A stretch of 64,000 nucleotides of DNA. Source: PCC-6802 sp943367755 (GTDB taxonomy: Bacteria > Cyanobacteriota > Cyanobacteriia > Pseudanabaenales > Pseudanabaenaceae). The DNA lies in the NCBI GenBank assembly GCA_943367755.1, contig CALRKB020000026.1:1-64000 (forward strand). Reading direction: 5' to 3'. The notes below the pieces were generated by a model. It saw only the letters and a program-made list of their open reading frames with translations. It ran no database searches and had not been told where the DNA came from. Position 1 is the stretch's first letter. The number at the start of each line of letters is the position of its first letter. Shown here in pieces: positions 1-9,268 of the stretch. Both the position numbers and the translations under genes were made by a program.

Positions 1-99
1 TCACGCGAAGCTGTGCAGCAGGTGGTTCAGTTCACCCAGTCCTTGCTGCATCAAGGGAAGTCTGTGGAGCAAATCATGGAGGTGTTGATGCCTACCTAG
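1..99 (+). CDS. C-terminal end of an unidentified protein (partial)
   Basis: An open frame enters from the left edge and stops at TAG 97-99. It gives 32 residues ending in a helical Q/V/E-rich tail (…QIMEVLMPT). The start lies outside the window. Too little is visible to name a family. The following 200 bases hold no convincing gene. Confidence 0.5.
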   Translation, partial: SREAVQQVVQFTQSLLHQGKSVEQIMEVLMPT

Positions 100-302
100 A
101 AATAACATCTGTTTTATTTCCCACCCTTCATAACCTTCCAAGTCGTGTCCTGAACTTGTTGTGAAAGTTTTGACATATATTTTCCTCTGGCAAAAAAGCG
201 CGATCGCGTGGGGAGGTAGTGCCTTAAATAGGTAATGATGACGTTGTGGCAGAGTCTATGAACTTATATGGCATCTAGGGAAAAATAATTACCATTTTGC
301 CG

Positions 303-1163
303 CTATTTCCGACGGGAAGCGGCGCGTAAGGATATATCCAAATCCGCTGCTGCCGCCATACCGAATAGTAAAAATGCCAGAATCCAAAACACTTCAACTA
401 ATTCGCCACTTTGATATGGTTTAGCCTCAGTTGCAATATTATTCAGGTAATTAAATCCTAGATCGGCAATATACATAGATACTCCCCCTGTACCAAGCAG
501 TTGCCATGCACTAGCATATTTCCCACCTCTAAATGCTTGCAATAAAATTGCCGCAACAACTACCAGCAAAATATCCCCCAATGCATAGGTAATAAATAGC
601 CCTGTCGCCAAGTTCAATTCTATGGGTTGGCCATTCTTTCCAGCCACAAAAGTGACAAAGCCAGCTAAAGCTACAGCCAGTATGCTGATTACCGCCACAA
701 TCAACCATTGCCCTACTGATAAGCTCAGCCGCCTATTGATGACTGACATTGCCATCCCTAACGACAAAAACACATAGGTAATTACGAAGAAAACATCAGC
801 AAATGAGGGAAATGGAGGTTGTTTCAGGATCAGTTCTGTATAGGCAAAAATTAAGTTGCCAATTCCCCAAGAAATTACGCCAATACCAATACCCAACCAG
901 ACTAAGCGATTGCTAATCATCTTAGGGTTGAAACAGTTACGCAAGCACAAAAATCCGGTCGTAGCAATCGGCAATGTTTGGAATATGTAAATGCCAATGC
1001 GATACCAATATGGTCGGACAAATGTCCCGTTTGAGTTATCTGTGGGTAAACCTAGGAATAGATAGTATAAAAGTGCCAAAATTGCCCAGATTATGCTGCC
1101 AAAAATCACATACTGGATGGGTGGAAAGACAGTCGTCGGAGCTGGAGACTTCGCTTTACTCAT
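303..1163 (-). CDS. Multi-pass membrane protein of unknown function
   Basis: The 286-residue product has about eight hydrophobic segments from residue 18 to 275, short charged loops and a basic C-terminus (RAASRRK). No catalytic motif is visible. The loop PPFPSFADVFF before a transmembrane segment resembles N-terminal membrane sensor modules seen fused to GGDEF or kinase domains, but no output domain follows, so this may be a stand-alone relative. The start is ATG at 1163. It shares strand with the gene at 1200-1997, with 36 bases between them, so the two may be cotranscribed. I do not recognise a named family. Confidence 0.7.
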   Translation of the reverse strand: MSKAKSPAPTTVFPPIQYVIFGSIIWAILALLYYLFLGLPTDNSNGTFVRPYWYRIGIYIFQTLPIATTGFLCLRNCFNPKMISNRLVWLGIGIGVISWGIGNLIFAYTELILKQPPFPSFADVFFVITYVFLSLGMAMSVINRRLSLSVGQWLIVAVISILAVALAGFVTFVAGKNGQPIELNLATGLFITYALGDILLVVVAAILLQAFRGGKYASAWQLLGTGGVSMYIADLGFNYLNNIATEAKPYQSGELVEVFWILAFLLFGMAAAADLDISLRAASRRK

Positions 1164-1199
1164 AATCGCTTGGGCATTTGTAGGTAAATGAAATTCAAT

Positions 1200-1997
1200 C
1201 TATTGCCAAAACTGCCCGTGAGGGGTTTTACTTAACCAAGTTTGAAATTTTGTCAGTTCATCTGGTGGCATTTCTTCGATCGCACCTCTAGCAGCATTCA
1301 AGAATAAAGTATTGCCAAAGTGGGACTTCGAGATTTGATATAACTCTTTAAGCAGGATCTGCATCTGACGATCGCCCCAGTAAGGGAGGGGAATATTTGC
1401 GAGATCTTTAGCGCCAAGCAATTGTTCCAATTTGTCCATCCCATCAACCTGAGGGAACTGGCCCTTTAGCAATATTATCAGGATATCTTGCTTAAATAGA
1501 CGTGCCTGTCTGGCTCCAAACAGATCTTCGATCTCCAGATAAATAGTTTGTAGTACCAGTAGACAAGCTTTCACTAAAGAAACATCGATTTGACTAAAGT
1601 AGGTTTGATTAGCATCTGGCTGGGAAGAGGCTGGTTGAGTAGGAACTGGCTGGGAAGAGACTGGCTGAATAGGGACTGGCTGGGAAGAGACTGGCTGAAC
1701 TGCTGGTTTAACTGCTAGATTTTGCTGAGTGTTGGGCTTAACTAGATTTTTGTCAAATATAAATTTCCCCCATACGCTGAAACGACTGCTTTCAGGTTCT
1801 TCTAATAGAATACAAGTCATGTCTTTGTTGTCTACTAAATCCCGCCAAAATAGTAAGGCTTTTTCGCGATCGCTCCCGAACATATTCAGTAAACGAAATG
1901 TCTGATCTTGATATAAGAGGATAGGTATTTTCTTATCTTTATTGTTGGGATGGGAAATACTGGTAATTTCTACATCCTGTCGATTCAAAATAAACAT
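1200..1997 (-). CDS. Unknown cytosolic protein with a Pro/Gln/Ser repeat linker
   Basis: The product has 265 residues. The N-terminal 95 residues look like a compact alpha/beta domain, followed by a linker of repeated PVSSQP(V/A)P(I/T)Q units at about residues 97-130. A mostly helical domain of about 130 residues follows (LFGARQARLFKQDILIILL). There is no signal peptide or membrane segment. The linker is encoded by three 30-bp direct repeats. No family is recognised and the function is unknown. Confidence 0.65.
   Translation of the reverse strand: MFILNRQDVEITSISHPNNKDKKIPILLYQDQTFRLLNMFGSDREKALLFWRDLVDNKDMTCILLEEPESSRFSVWGKFIFDKNLVKPNTQQNLAVKPAVQPVSSQPVPIQPVSSQPVPTQPASSQPDANQTYFSQIDVSLVKACLLVLQTIYLEIEDLFGARQARLFKQDILIILLKGQFPQVDGMDKLEQLLGAKDLANIPLPYWGDRQMQILLKELYQISKSHFGNTLFLNAARGAIEEMPPDELTKFQTWLSKTPHGQFWQ
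1618..1707. repeat. Three 30-bp tandem direct repeats inside a coding region
   Basis: Units begin at 1618, 1648 and 1678 with the shared core GGCTGGGAAGAG. Being a multiple of three, they encode in-frame Pro/Gln/Ser linker units in the minus-strand gene. Copy number is probably variable between strains (inference). Confidence 0.8.
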
Positions 1998-2077
1998 TAT
2001 TGCTGTATATGCTTGGGCAGTGGTTTTCCTATCATGGCGATCGCTGAGTGGATTGACTACTATCTAACCAATACTAC

Positions 2078-3670
2078 CTAACCAATACCTAGAAGAGGCA
2101 TTAAGAATTTTGGTACAGGCGCGATTACCAGTAACATCATACCCAGAAGCGAAAATCCTAAAGCATCCCGCCAATTAGGCAATTCTGTTGCTTCATCTAA
2201 GACTGGCTGCTTGTAGCTATTCACCAGGAATAATACCAGGGCAAATGAGCATAACCAGGAGCGAGCAATTAGAGATAGTGCGAGTAATAACAATCGCGCC
2301 ACCTTCCCAATCGTGGCTACCCTACGCACGCCAAACATCGCATGGATGAGATGACCTCCTTCGAGTCCACCTAGAGGCATCAAGCCGATCGCTGAAATTG
2401 CAATACCTAAACACCCCGCCAGCCCTAGTGGATGCATATCAACAGCACCACTACTAAAACGTCCCCATGTGACTGCCTGTGCCACAATTGCCATCAACAT
2501 CGAACTGCGCAGATCGAATGGCAATAGATTGGCGGTTAAAAAACTGGATGGTGTAGTCGCCACCAGAGCCACTGCGGGTGATTGGAGAATGCCCCAAATA
2601 AATAGGGCTAACGATAAGCCTAACCCCGCAATAATAGGTGCGATCGCCAGATCGAATAAGGCGCGCCGGTGCGGTATGGTACCCTGCGGCAAATTGAGCG
2701 TGCCAAGACAGCCAAAGCTACCAACAAACGGGATGAAATAGGGTAAGGACAAATGTAGTTGATAGTGTCGTGCCACGCGATCACGCACTAATTCACGGCA
2801 CAAAAAAATGGCGATCGCACCCGCTAAATAAGGTATGCCAGCCTGCAATGAAGTAATGGCATTGGTGATCGCGATCTCTAAATCAAATTGCCCAACTATG
2901 GTTGAGGGGATTGTGGGAGTGCCTGCCAAAACAGTAGTTAGAGCAGTTGCCAAAATTAAAATTATTGGTAAAGTTGCAATCTTAGACTTGCTACCCAACT
3001 TACTACCTTGGTTGGATGCATTTGACACATTGGCTAAACAGGTACGAGGGATGAGAGCAAAGTAGTAGCTAATATCTTTAGTATCTCCATCTGTTTCAGC
3101 ATCGCGATCTGGAGCCTGCACATCGCGTGTTTGTAATAACAACAAAAAGCGATCTCCAAATTTTTGCTGTACGTTCTGACTAACTAGCCTATAGGCAATT
3201 TCTGTGGGCATCTCACTGGACTTGGTCTGGGTCTGAGAGCGTAATTGCCCCTCACAGATGATCGCCCGATCGTAGTACTTTATTGCCTGTAGATAGAAAA
3301 CAGAGAGAGGAAAGCAATTTTTCAGGATTGCCTCCTCATCCTTAGTTAAGGGTGATGGTAGGCTTGGTCTACTACTGATATCTGTGGCGATCGCAGCCTC
3401 TAAAACCTCAGCATAGGCCACATCTAACGCCGAGATGGGTGGACGGGTGAGGTTGAAATATAGCCAGGCACAAATCAGATAGGTAGAAATTGCCAGAAAT
3501 TGCGGTAAGGGGCGATGGATCAGGATTTCCCAGCCCACAATCGACATGGGGGCAAATAGTAAAACCAGCCATAGTGATAAGGGCGATTTGACGCCGCGCC
3601 TCAAACTGAGATAGGTAGCTAAGATGCCCAATCCCACAAGTGTTAGTAAGTTGCCGACACCAATTGACAT
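2078..3670 (-). CDS. EGY/site-2-protease-like membrane protein with degenerate zinc site
   Basis: The product has 530 residues. It carries two N-terminal membrane segments, a soluble region at about 80-230, then a multi-spanning core resembling the M50 site-2 protease family (plant EGY type): YFIPFVGSFGCLG at about 311-323 and MPLGGLEGGHLIHAMFG at about 431-447. Where active members have HExxH this protein reads R-E-L-V-R (292-296), so both histidine ligands are replaced by arginine. The LDGG aspartate is Glu437. The catalytic Glu293 remains. I infer an EGY3-like pseudoprotease or a protein with a non-canonical site. The fbp gene begins just beyond its end, only three bases away and upstream on the same strand, so cotranscription with fbp is likely. 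Confidence 0.8.
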   Translation of the reverse strand: MSIGVGNLLTLVGLGILATYLSLRRGVKSPLSLWLVLLFAPMSIVGWEILIHRPLPQFLAISTYLICAWLYFNLTRPPISALDVAYAEVLEAAIATDISSRPSLPSPLTKDEEAILKNCFPLSVFYLQAIKYYDRAIICEGQLRSQTQTKSSEMPTEIAYRLVSQNVQQKFGDRFLLLLQTRDVQAPDRDAETDGDTKDISYYFALIPRTCLANVSNASNQGSKLGSKSKIATLPIILILATALTTVLAGTPTIPSTIVGQFDLEIAITNAITSLQAGIPYLAGAIAIFLCRELVRDRVARHYQLHLSLPYFIPFVGSFGCLGTLNLPQGTIPHRRALFDLAIAPIIAGLGLSLALFIWGILQSPAVALVATTPSSFLTANLLPFDLRSSMLMAIVAQAVTWGRFSSGAVDMHPLGLAGCLGIAISAIGLMPLGGLEGGHLIHAMFGVRRVATIGKVARLLLLALSLIARSWLCSFALVLFLVNSYKQPVLDEATELPNWRDALGFSLLGMMLLVIAPVPKFLMPLLGIG

Positions 3671-3673
3671 AGA

Positions 3674-4729
3674 CTAACTCGCTACTGCAACAGGATTATT
3701 TTGATTGGTTAAGAATGATTCCACGACTGTGACATCATCAGGACTACCAATAATCAAGGGTGTTCGTGCATGTAGCTTTTGCGGTACAATGTCCAAAATT
3801 TCATCCTTACCCGCGATCGCCCGCCCACCTGCTTGAGTTACCAGATATGCCAATGGTGCCGACTCATATAACAGTCTTAGTTTGCCATCAGGGCGATCGA
3901 CTGTACCAGGATACAAAAATACACCACCCTGAAACAGAATACGGTGAATATCAGCGACCAATGCACCTGAATAGCGAGCGGAATAACCAGGCTGACGATG
4001 AATGTAGCGAATGTAATCGCGCATGGGCTCCTCCCACTGACAATAGTTACCTTCATTAATGCTGTAGGTCGGCCCATGTTTGGGAATACGAATGTTTTCC
4101 TGCGACAGAATAAACTCACCTAAACTGGGATCTAAAGTGAAAGCATGAACGCCTTTGCCAATAGAGTAGACGAGCATAGTGCTGGAACCATAAAGTATAT
4201 AGCCAGCCGCAATCTGTTTATGACCTGGTTGGAGTAAATCCTTAGCTTCTCCAGTTTCATCTATACCTTCTTGTTGACGGACGGAGAAAATCGAGCCAAC
4301 CGCTAGGTTTGCGTCAATATTGCTGGAGCCATCAATCGGATCGAATAGCAGCGTATAGCGACCAATCGGACAGTTCTCGGGGATATAGTATGGTTCTTCC
4401 ATCTCCTCAGAGGCTAACCGACAAACCAAGCCGCTTTGCTCAAAGGCACGAATAAATACGCGGTTAGCATATTGATCCATCTTCTTAACCGCTTCACCCT
4501 GCACATTGATTTCCCCAGTCACACCCAAGGCATCCTCCACCAGACCCGCATGACTGAGATGTCGGGAGATCATCTTGCCAGCTAAACCAATGCGGCTCAT
4601 CAGTGAGCTGAGATCGTAGGCATCCGGTGTGTAAGCGCCAAGCTGTCCAAGGACATGGCGTGAGAGTGTTGTAAAGTCTCGGCTTAAAGCTGTTTCTTGG
4701 GCAGCATTGAGATGGATATTGTCTGTCAT
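3674..4729 (-). CDS. fbp: Fructose-1,6-bisphosphatase, class 1
   Basis: The 351-residue product hydrolyses fructose 1,6-bisphosphate to fructose 6-phosphate in the Calvin cycle and gluconeogenesis in the cytosol. The metal-binding signature LLFDPIDGSSNID lies at about 127-139, an upstream acidic ligand region is SEEMEEP, and the substrate-binding part YSARYSGALVADIHR with GKLRLLYESAPLAYL follows. The length is normal for class 1. The start ATG 4729 is preceded by AGGAACCTGCG. Redox control by C-terminal or insert cysteines cannot be judged by eye. Confidence 0.95.
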   Translation of the reverse strand: MTDNIHLNAAQETALSRDFTTLSRHVLGQLGAYTPDAYDLSSLMSRIGLAGKMISRHLSHAGLVEDALGVTGEINVQGEAVKKMDQYANRVFIRAFEQSGLVCRLASEEMEEPYYIPENCPIGRYTLLFDPIDGSSNIDANLAVGSIFSVRQQEGIDETGEAKDLLQPGHKQIAAGYILYGSSTMLVYSIGKGVHAFTLDPSLGEFILSQENIRIPKHGPTYSINEGNYCQWEEPMRDYIRYIHRQPGYSARYSGALVADIHRILFQGGVFLYPGTVDRPDGKLRLLYESAPLAYLVTQAGGRAIAGKDEILDIVPQKLHARTPLIIGSPDDVTVVESFLTNQNNPVAVAS

Positions 4730-4853
4730 CGCAGGTTCCTTCCGTGCTTAGTCAAAGCCTATTAGTACCTAGTTTAGCTAGATTTTGCACTAGCTTGGGT
4801 AGAGATTGGACAGATATCGGACTATGACAGTGGCGATCGCCACAACCTGCAAC

Positions 4854-4882
4854 TAATAAAAAGCAGGCTATATGCCTGCTTT
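4854..4882 (-). terminator. Intrinsic terminator of the petC-petA unit
   Basis: A perfect 9-bp stem (AAAGCAGGC at 4860-4868 with GCCTGCTTT at 4874-4882) has a TATAT loop. Read on the minus strand it is followed by TTTTTATTAG. It sits 35 bases past the petA stop and 125 bases before fbp, so it probably ends petCA transcription. Confidence 0.8.
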
Positions 4883-4916
4883 CGTAATTACAAAGTATGC
4901 AATATTAGCTAGCCAA

Positions 4917-5870
4917 TTAGAACTTTAGCTCTACTGCTTGCACTTTTTCTACCTGCTTCTTCTTCAGAACCAGCATAATCTGCGAAGCGATCACAGAGGC
5001 AAAGAAGGCCAGTAGCCACTGAATCCGTCTGGGATCTTGTAGTACGATTTCACGATCCTGTTGCCCAAACCCACCAACATTAGGATTGCTTGATAAAGGT
5101 TCGCCAGCCTTAACTTCTTGGCCTTCGGTAACCAAAAGTTCAGGCCCTGAAGGAATTGTTTCTGTCGCAGTAGCACCATCATCAGACTTAATTGTGACCT
5201 GATAGCCACCAAAGATGCCTTCATCTTCATTTGGAGCAATGGGTGCGATCTCGCTGATTCTGCCAGCAATTGGCGCTGCGTAGAAATTGTTGTTGCTCTT
5301 CTGTCCGGTTGGATAAATTTGGCCGCGACCTCTATTACCACCAGCGTGTACGGAATATTTGAGGAAGTGAACGCTCTTATCAGTCGCAGGATCGGGCGAT
5401 AGAACTGGGAAAACAATCTCTGAATATTCGTCCCCGGAAATAGGGCCGACAATTACGATATTTTCTTTATCTTCGCTATAGGGTTGATAGTAAATATCTT
5501 GCGTCTTTTCTTTTAGCTCTTCAGGAATGCGATCTTCAGGCGCAATTTTGAAACCTTCGGGCAGCATTAAAACCGCACCGATATTCAGCCCAGCCTTTGT
5601 CCCATCTGCTGCTACCTGCTGCTTATTATGGTCGTAGGGAATCTTAACTACCGCCTCAAACACGGTATTAGGTTCTACGGCTTGTGGTATTTCCAGCTCA
5701 ATGGGCTTTTGCGCTAGGTGACAGTTCGCACAAACAATTCTACCTGTGGCTTCTCTGGGACTTTTATATGCTTCTTGAGCAAAATATGGATAAGCCTGTG
5801 CGGGTGATGCCATTAGTCCGTCGATCAGAAAGACTAGGGCAGCTAGCACAACTAATATAGTTTTCTTCAT
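4917..5870 (-). CDS. petA: Cytochrome f (cytochrome b6f complex)
   Basis: The 317-residue apoprotein carries electrons from the Rieske centre to plastocyanin or cytochrome c6 on the lumenal side of the thylakoid. The signal peptide (residues 1-26) ends AQA before YPYFAQ, so the mature N-terminal tyrosine that ligates the haem is present. CANCH is the c-type haem site. A long beta-rich lumenal domain follows, then one C-terminal membrane anchor (LLAFFASVIASQIMLVL) and a lysine-rich stromal tail. It lies 66 bases downstream of petC on the same strand, the usual cyanobacterial petCA arrangement. Confidence 0.97.
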   Translation of the reverse strand: MKKTILVVLAALVFLIDGLMASPAQAYPYFAQEAYKSPREATGRIVCANCHLAQKPIELEIPQAVEPNTVFEAVVKIPYDHNKQQVAADGTKAGLNIGAVLMLPEGFKIAPEDRIPEELKEKTQDIYYQPYSEDKENIVIVGPISGDEYSEIVFPVLSPDPATDKSVHFLKYSVHAGGNRGRGQIYPTGQKSNNNFYAAPIAGRISEIAPIAPNEDEGIFGGYQVTIKSDDGATATETIPSGPELLVTEGQEVKAGEPLSSNPNVGGFGQQDREIVLQDPRRIQWLLAFFASVIASQIMLVLKKKQVEKVQAVELKF

Positions 5871-5936
5871 TTACTTGTATCGATGATTGCGAGATTTGAG
5901 AAGTGCCGACGAATAAATTTTTGAATTTTTGCGATT

Positions 5937-6476
5937 TTAAGACCACCAGGGCTCTTCACCAGTGCGGAAATCGGTTTCAGTCCAGGGCGAAAATATTACC
6001 TTATCATCGATGACTGTGGTATGTGCCAGCGCCAATGATAAAGGTGCGGGGCCGCGCACGACTTTACCTTCGTTGTTGTACTGAGAACCATGGCAGGGAC
6101 ACATAAATTTGTTCTCAGCCACATTCCAAGGTACAACGCATCCTAGGTGAGTGCAGACCGCATTAATGCCGAAAGCGGCAATCTCTCGATTATCAGTAAC
6201 TACCACATAGGTGGGATCGCCCTTTAAGCCCTCTGCTAGAGTGCGATCACCTGCTTGGTGAGTTACAAGATACTGGGAAGCAACCAGGTCGTTACCCAGG
6301 GCATCTTTAGCTGTGATACCACCACCACTGGCCCCACTAGAAGGTGGGACAAAGTATTGCACTACGGGGTAAAGTGCACCTAATGCTGTAACACCAACTG
6401 CGCCGCCGGTCAGAAGGTTCATAAATTGACGACGACCCATGCTGGGCACGTCACCAGATACGGAAGCTTGACTCAT
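5937..6476 (-). CDS. petC: Rieske iron-sulfur protein (cytochrome b6f complex)
   Basis: The product has 179 residues. A Tat-like start with RRQFMNLLTGGAVG leads into a single N-terminal membrane segment. The [2Fe-2S] ligand boxes CTHLGC and CPCHGS are intact, within CVVPWNVAENKFMCPCHGS. Length and motifs match the main cyanobacterial PetC. It is the first gene of the petC-petA unit, and its promoter should lie in the 285-base gap at 6477-6761. Confidence 0.97.
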   Translation of the reverse strand: MSQASVSGDVPSMGRRQFMNLLTGGAVGVTALGALYPVVQYFVPPSSGASGGGITAKDALGNDLVASQYLVTHQAGDRTLAEGLKGDPTYVVVTDNREIAAFGINAVCTHLGCVVPWNVAENKFMCPCHGSQYNNEGKVVRGPAPLSLALAHTTVIDDKVIFSPWTETDFRTGEEPWWS

Positions 6477-6761
6477 ACTCGTACTTTATATCCTTTCGCT
6501 TAAGTGTAACGATCTTCGAAGGCTAGGCATTTGCGACGCGATCGCGATCTATATTACATTTTGTATCGTGTTGCTTAACCATCATATCGAGAACCTTGCA
6601 GTTCATATTAGTTAAATTGCAACGAAATGTTAACGAATGTCAGCCGATCACTTTATTCCTGATTCGATCGCGTTTCATTGTGGCGGCAATATGTATCCTG
6701 AAAGGAATCGCCTTAACCCAAGCTTCACAAAAAAACTAAATCATCTAGTCAAAACATACTA

Positions 6762-7232
6762 ATGCAGACTGTCTGGCAACAACCTGAGCTTATTTTGCAT
6801 AGCAAGCGCTTATACCGTAGCTTTGAACATTGGACAGGCAAGCCGTTAATAGAGACTATAGGCACCGATGCCGAAATAGGGCGATCGCTGTTTGAAGCGC
6901 CATTTATCCTGGTTTCTCATGGTATGGAGCGCGACCCGATCTTAAACTACGGCAATCAGGTGGCATTGAATCTATGGCAAATGGATTGGGCGCAGTTTAC
7001 TAGTACGCCATCGCGTCTTACCGCCGAACCAGTGGCACGGGAAGAGCGCGAACGTCTTTTGCGTCAAGCTGAAACTCACGGCTACATCGATAACTATAAC
7101 GGTATTCGCATTTCGAGTACGGGGCAGCGCTTTTACATCAAGGCGGCGATCGTTTGGAATGTTTTCGACGAGGAGCAGCAAAAATGCGGTCAAGCTGCCA
7201 CATTCAGTCAGTGGGAGTTTATTTCTGGTTGA
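6762..7232 (+). CDS. MEKHLA domain protein
   Basis: The 156-residue soluble protein is made up almost wholly of a MEKHLA domain, recognised from VSHGMERDPILNYGN.ALNLW, the TSTPSRLTAEP segment and the C-terminal IRISSTGQRFYIKAAIVWN. The family is PAS-like and also occurs as the C-terminal domain of plant HD-ZIP III factors. In cyanobacteria it is stand-alone with no settled function. Its 3' end overlaps the convergent gtrA-like gene by 14 bases. Confidence 0.85.
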   Translation: MQTVWQQPELILHSKRLYRSFEHWTGKPLIETIGTDAEIGRSLFEAPFILVSHGMERDPILNYGNQVALNLWQMDWAQFTSTPSRLTAEPVAREERERLLRQAETHGYIDNYNGIRISSTGQRFYIKAAIVWNVFDEEQQKCGQAATFSQWEFISG

Positions 7233-7695
7233 ATCTTGTTTTTTTAACCTTAGGTTCTCGCACCTCTTTGAAAATATGCATTTTGCTCACTGTATAGGTA
7301 GCCACAGAGGCGATAAATGACGCAATTATAAATGCGATCGTATCTCGAAGTTCTATGGGTATTGGTACAGGAAAGAGCAAGTAGCGAATCAGTAACGAAA
7401 AGGCAATTGTCACTCCCATACCAGCTAGTTGGACGGCGACGTAGGATACAAATTTATATTTAAAAGAGCGGGTTTGCGTTTTCTGAGTTTGAAAGGTGAA
7501 GCGACTCTGCAAAATGTAGCTCAAAATAATACCAACTGTGTATACAGCCACAATTGAAATTACAAATTCCTCTGGCGATCGCTGGAGAAATCCCCCGATA
7601 ATATGGCGCAGGATAATCACCACAGCAGTAACAAATCCCCCCACAATGAAGTAGGTGGGATATTTGCCAAATAGATTGATTAGTTTGCGTTTCAT
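7219..7695 (-). CDS. GtrA-like membrane protein
   Basis: The 158-residue protein has four membrane segments, beginning with FGKYPTYFIVGGFVTAVVIILRHIIGGF, a typical GtrA pattern. Family members are thought to help move polyprenyl-linked sugars across the cytoplasmic membrane or to support glycosylation. It lies 18 bases downstream of a GT2 glycosyltransferase on the same strand, the usual pairing, so the two probably act together on an envelope glycan or lipid. Confidence 0.8.
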   Translation of the reverse strand: MKRKLINLFGKYPTYFIVGGFVTAVVIILRHIIGGFLQRSPEEFVISIVAVYTVGIILSYILQSRFTFQTQKTQTRSFKYKFVSYVAVQLAGMGVTIAFSLLIRYLLFPVPIPIELRDTIAFIIASFIASVATYTVSKMHIFKEVREPKVKKTRFNQK

Positions 7696-7713
7696 TTACA
7701 AGTTGTCAAGAGA

Positions 7714-8730
7714 TTAATCGTGAGATCGCTGCGAAACTGGGCGAACTCTCCAAATAAAATAGTGATAGTCGCGACAGGGTAAAAAGCTAGCATTATTTCT
7801 GCCACTGAGAATAATAAATATGAAAAATATCGAGAACATAATCGCTTGCAATAGAGCTGTGAATAGCAACCCGATGATATAAGAAATCCATCCAGGCGAT
7901 TCGGGGATTCCGATTGTGAAGAGTCTAATTGCAATCAACACGACAATTAAAAGCGTAACTACTACAGAGATAATGCCGACTAAAATCAGCAACCTGGTGC
8001 CAACCACATCAGCATATACAGAAATGGAACTGAGTCCGTGGGCAACTAGGTTGATCATGCTCATTTTTGACTTGCCCGCTAGCCTAGTGCCTCGATTAGT
8101 AGGGATTTCCGTATAGGGTACCTTTGCCCTTTGCAGACCAGCCGCATAATGATTCCAAATTTCTGCTACAGCCACCAATCTACCCAAAATTCTATAGGGG
8201 ATAATACTGAAGTTGCCGATGCGAATTTCATGTCCTGTGAGCATTCGATAGAAGTTTTTGTATAGTCCATACAGCATCCTAAACACTATGCCTTCCGAAC
8301 GCTTCATGCGTCTAGCAAAAATCACTTTCTGTCTGCCTTCGCGTCTATAGGTTTCGATTAATCTCAGGGCATCCTCTGGCTTATCTTCGCCATCGCTATC
8401 CATTACCAAGACTGCTTCGCATTTTAAATTCGCTTCAACATATGCTAGGGCGATCGCGATCGCTCTTTGGTGTCCTATATTTCTTCTCAGCTCCAGAACA
8501 TCGATTTTTGCGATCGTATTAAATCCATCAGTTAGTAGTTCGCTTGGCAGAGGTGTATTGGAGGCATCATCTACTACTAATATTTCTATATTTAGACCCG
8601 CTGTGGCTAAAACCCAGTCTAGGGAATGCAACAACTTTAGCAATGATTCCCAATCATTAAATACGGGGATTACAATAATAACTGCGAGCAGCGTATCATC
8701 CACATCACTTTTCTCGTGCAAACTTACCAT
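7714..8730 (-). CDS. Family 2 glycosyltransferase, DPM1/GtrB-like
   Basis: The 338-residue protein has a cytosolic GT-A domain at about residues 15-235: VIPVFNDWESLLKLL at the start, VVDDASN for nucleotide binding and the DSDGEDKPEDA metal motif (a DXD variant). Two C-terminal membrane segments follow. Substrates are probably a nucleotide sugar and polyprenyl phosphate, by family. Only 18 bases separate it from the downstream gtrA-like gene. The C-terminal tail (FLPCRDYHYFIWRVRPVS) is hydrophilic and unrecognised. Confidence 0.85.
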   Translation of the reverse strand: MVSLHEKSDVDDTLLAVIIVIPVFNDWESLLKLLHSLDWVLATAGLNIEILVVDDASNTPLPSELLTDGFNTIAKIDVLELRRNIGHQRAIAIALAYVEANLKCEAVLVMDSDGEDKPEDALRLIETYRREGRQKVIFARRMKRSEGIVFRMLYGLYKNFYRMLTGHEIRIGNFSIIPYRILGRLVAVAEIWNHYAAGLQRAKVPYTEIPTNRGTRLAGKSKMSMINLVAHGLSSISVYADVVGTRLLILVGIISVVVTLLIVVLIAIRLFTIGIPESPGWISYIIGLLFTALLQAIMFSIFFIFIILSGRNNASFLPCRDYHYFIWRVRPVSQRSHD

Positions 8731-8740
8731 GTTTCAGTCC

Positions 8741-9268
8741 TTAGATAATCAATCCCCACTTTTTAGCCTGAACATCATTCAGAACTACAACAGAAGTTGG
8801 AGACAAGTTCCAAGTCTTTACCGTTGGCTTGAGCAACTTCTTGAGTGCATCCTGTAGCGGTGGTAGCCACATCTCTTTATGTCCTTTGATCACTAATATC
8901 AAGCTAAAACTGGCTTTCGACAGATCAAGTGTTTGAAAGAGGTTAGGCAATTCTTCCCATGTAGAATGACGTTTCAAGTGAGTTGCCACAAATAAGGTAA
9001 GCGCATTAGTAAGCTTCTCTTGGACTCCTTTGATAAAGTTATCAAAATTCGGCTGTGTTTTGGGACGGGGCGAGCTAGATTTCGCCTCGACAATCCACAC
9101 TGTCAGTGAATTTTGGCGAAGCAGGAGAAACTCTGCTATCTTCACGCCATGCTTATTATCGTCATCCTGGATATTCTGGTAAGTTTTACTTTTCTCAATG
9201 TAGAAGTAATACCCCTCTGGATAGGGGCCAAATATCATTCCAGATTCCTCAATTGGTGCGGTTGTCAT
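8741..9268 (-). CDS. Unknown protein with a possible PD-(D/E)XK-like nuclease core
   Basis: The product has 175 residues. An acidic strand (KIAEFLLLR, Glu46) is followed about 15 residues later by VWIVEAKSS (Glu61-x-Lys63), the spacing expected of a PD-(D/E)XK nuclease core. The rest is an alpha/beta fold without membrane segments. The ATG overlaps the stop of the upstream AAA ATPase by 4 bases (ATGA), so the two are translationally coupled and presumably form one system. The nuclease assignment is inference, as the motif is short and could be coincidental. Alternatively it is a regulatory partner without catalysis. Confidence 0.6.
   Translation of the reverse strand: MTTAPIEESGMIFGPYPEGYYFYIEKSKTYQNIQDDDNKHGVKIAEFLLLRQNSLTVWIVEAKSSSPRPKTQPNFDNFIKGVQEKLTNALTLFVATHLKRHSTWEELPNLFQTLDLSKASFSLILVIKGHKEMWLPPLQDALKKLLKPTVKTWNLSPTSVVVLNDVQAKKWGLII

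Noticed and set aside
7692..7934. 80-codon frame overlapping the 3' end of the GT2 gene, considered as a frameshifted continuation
   Set aside because: It is fully inside the better-supported glycosyltransferase frame, is not hydrophobic in the right pattern and has no family resemblance.
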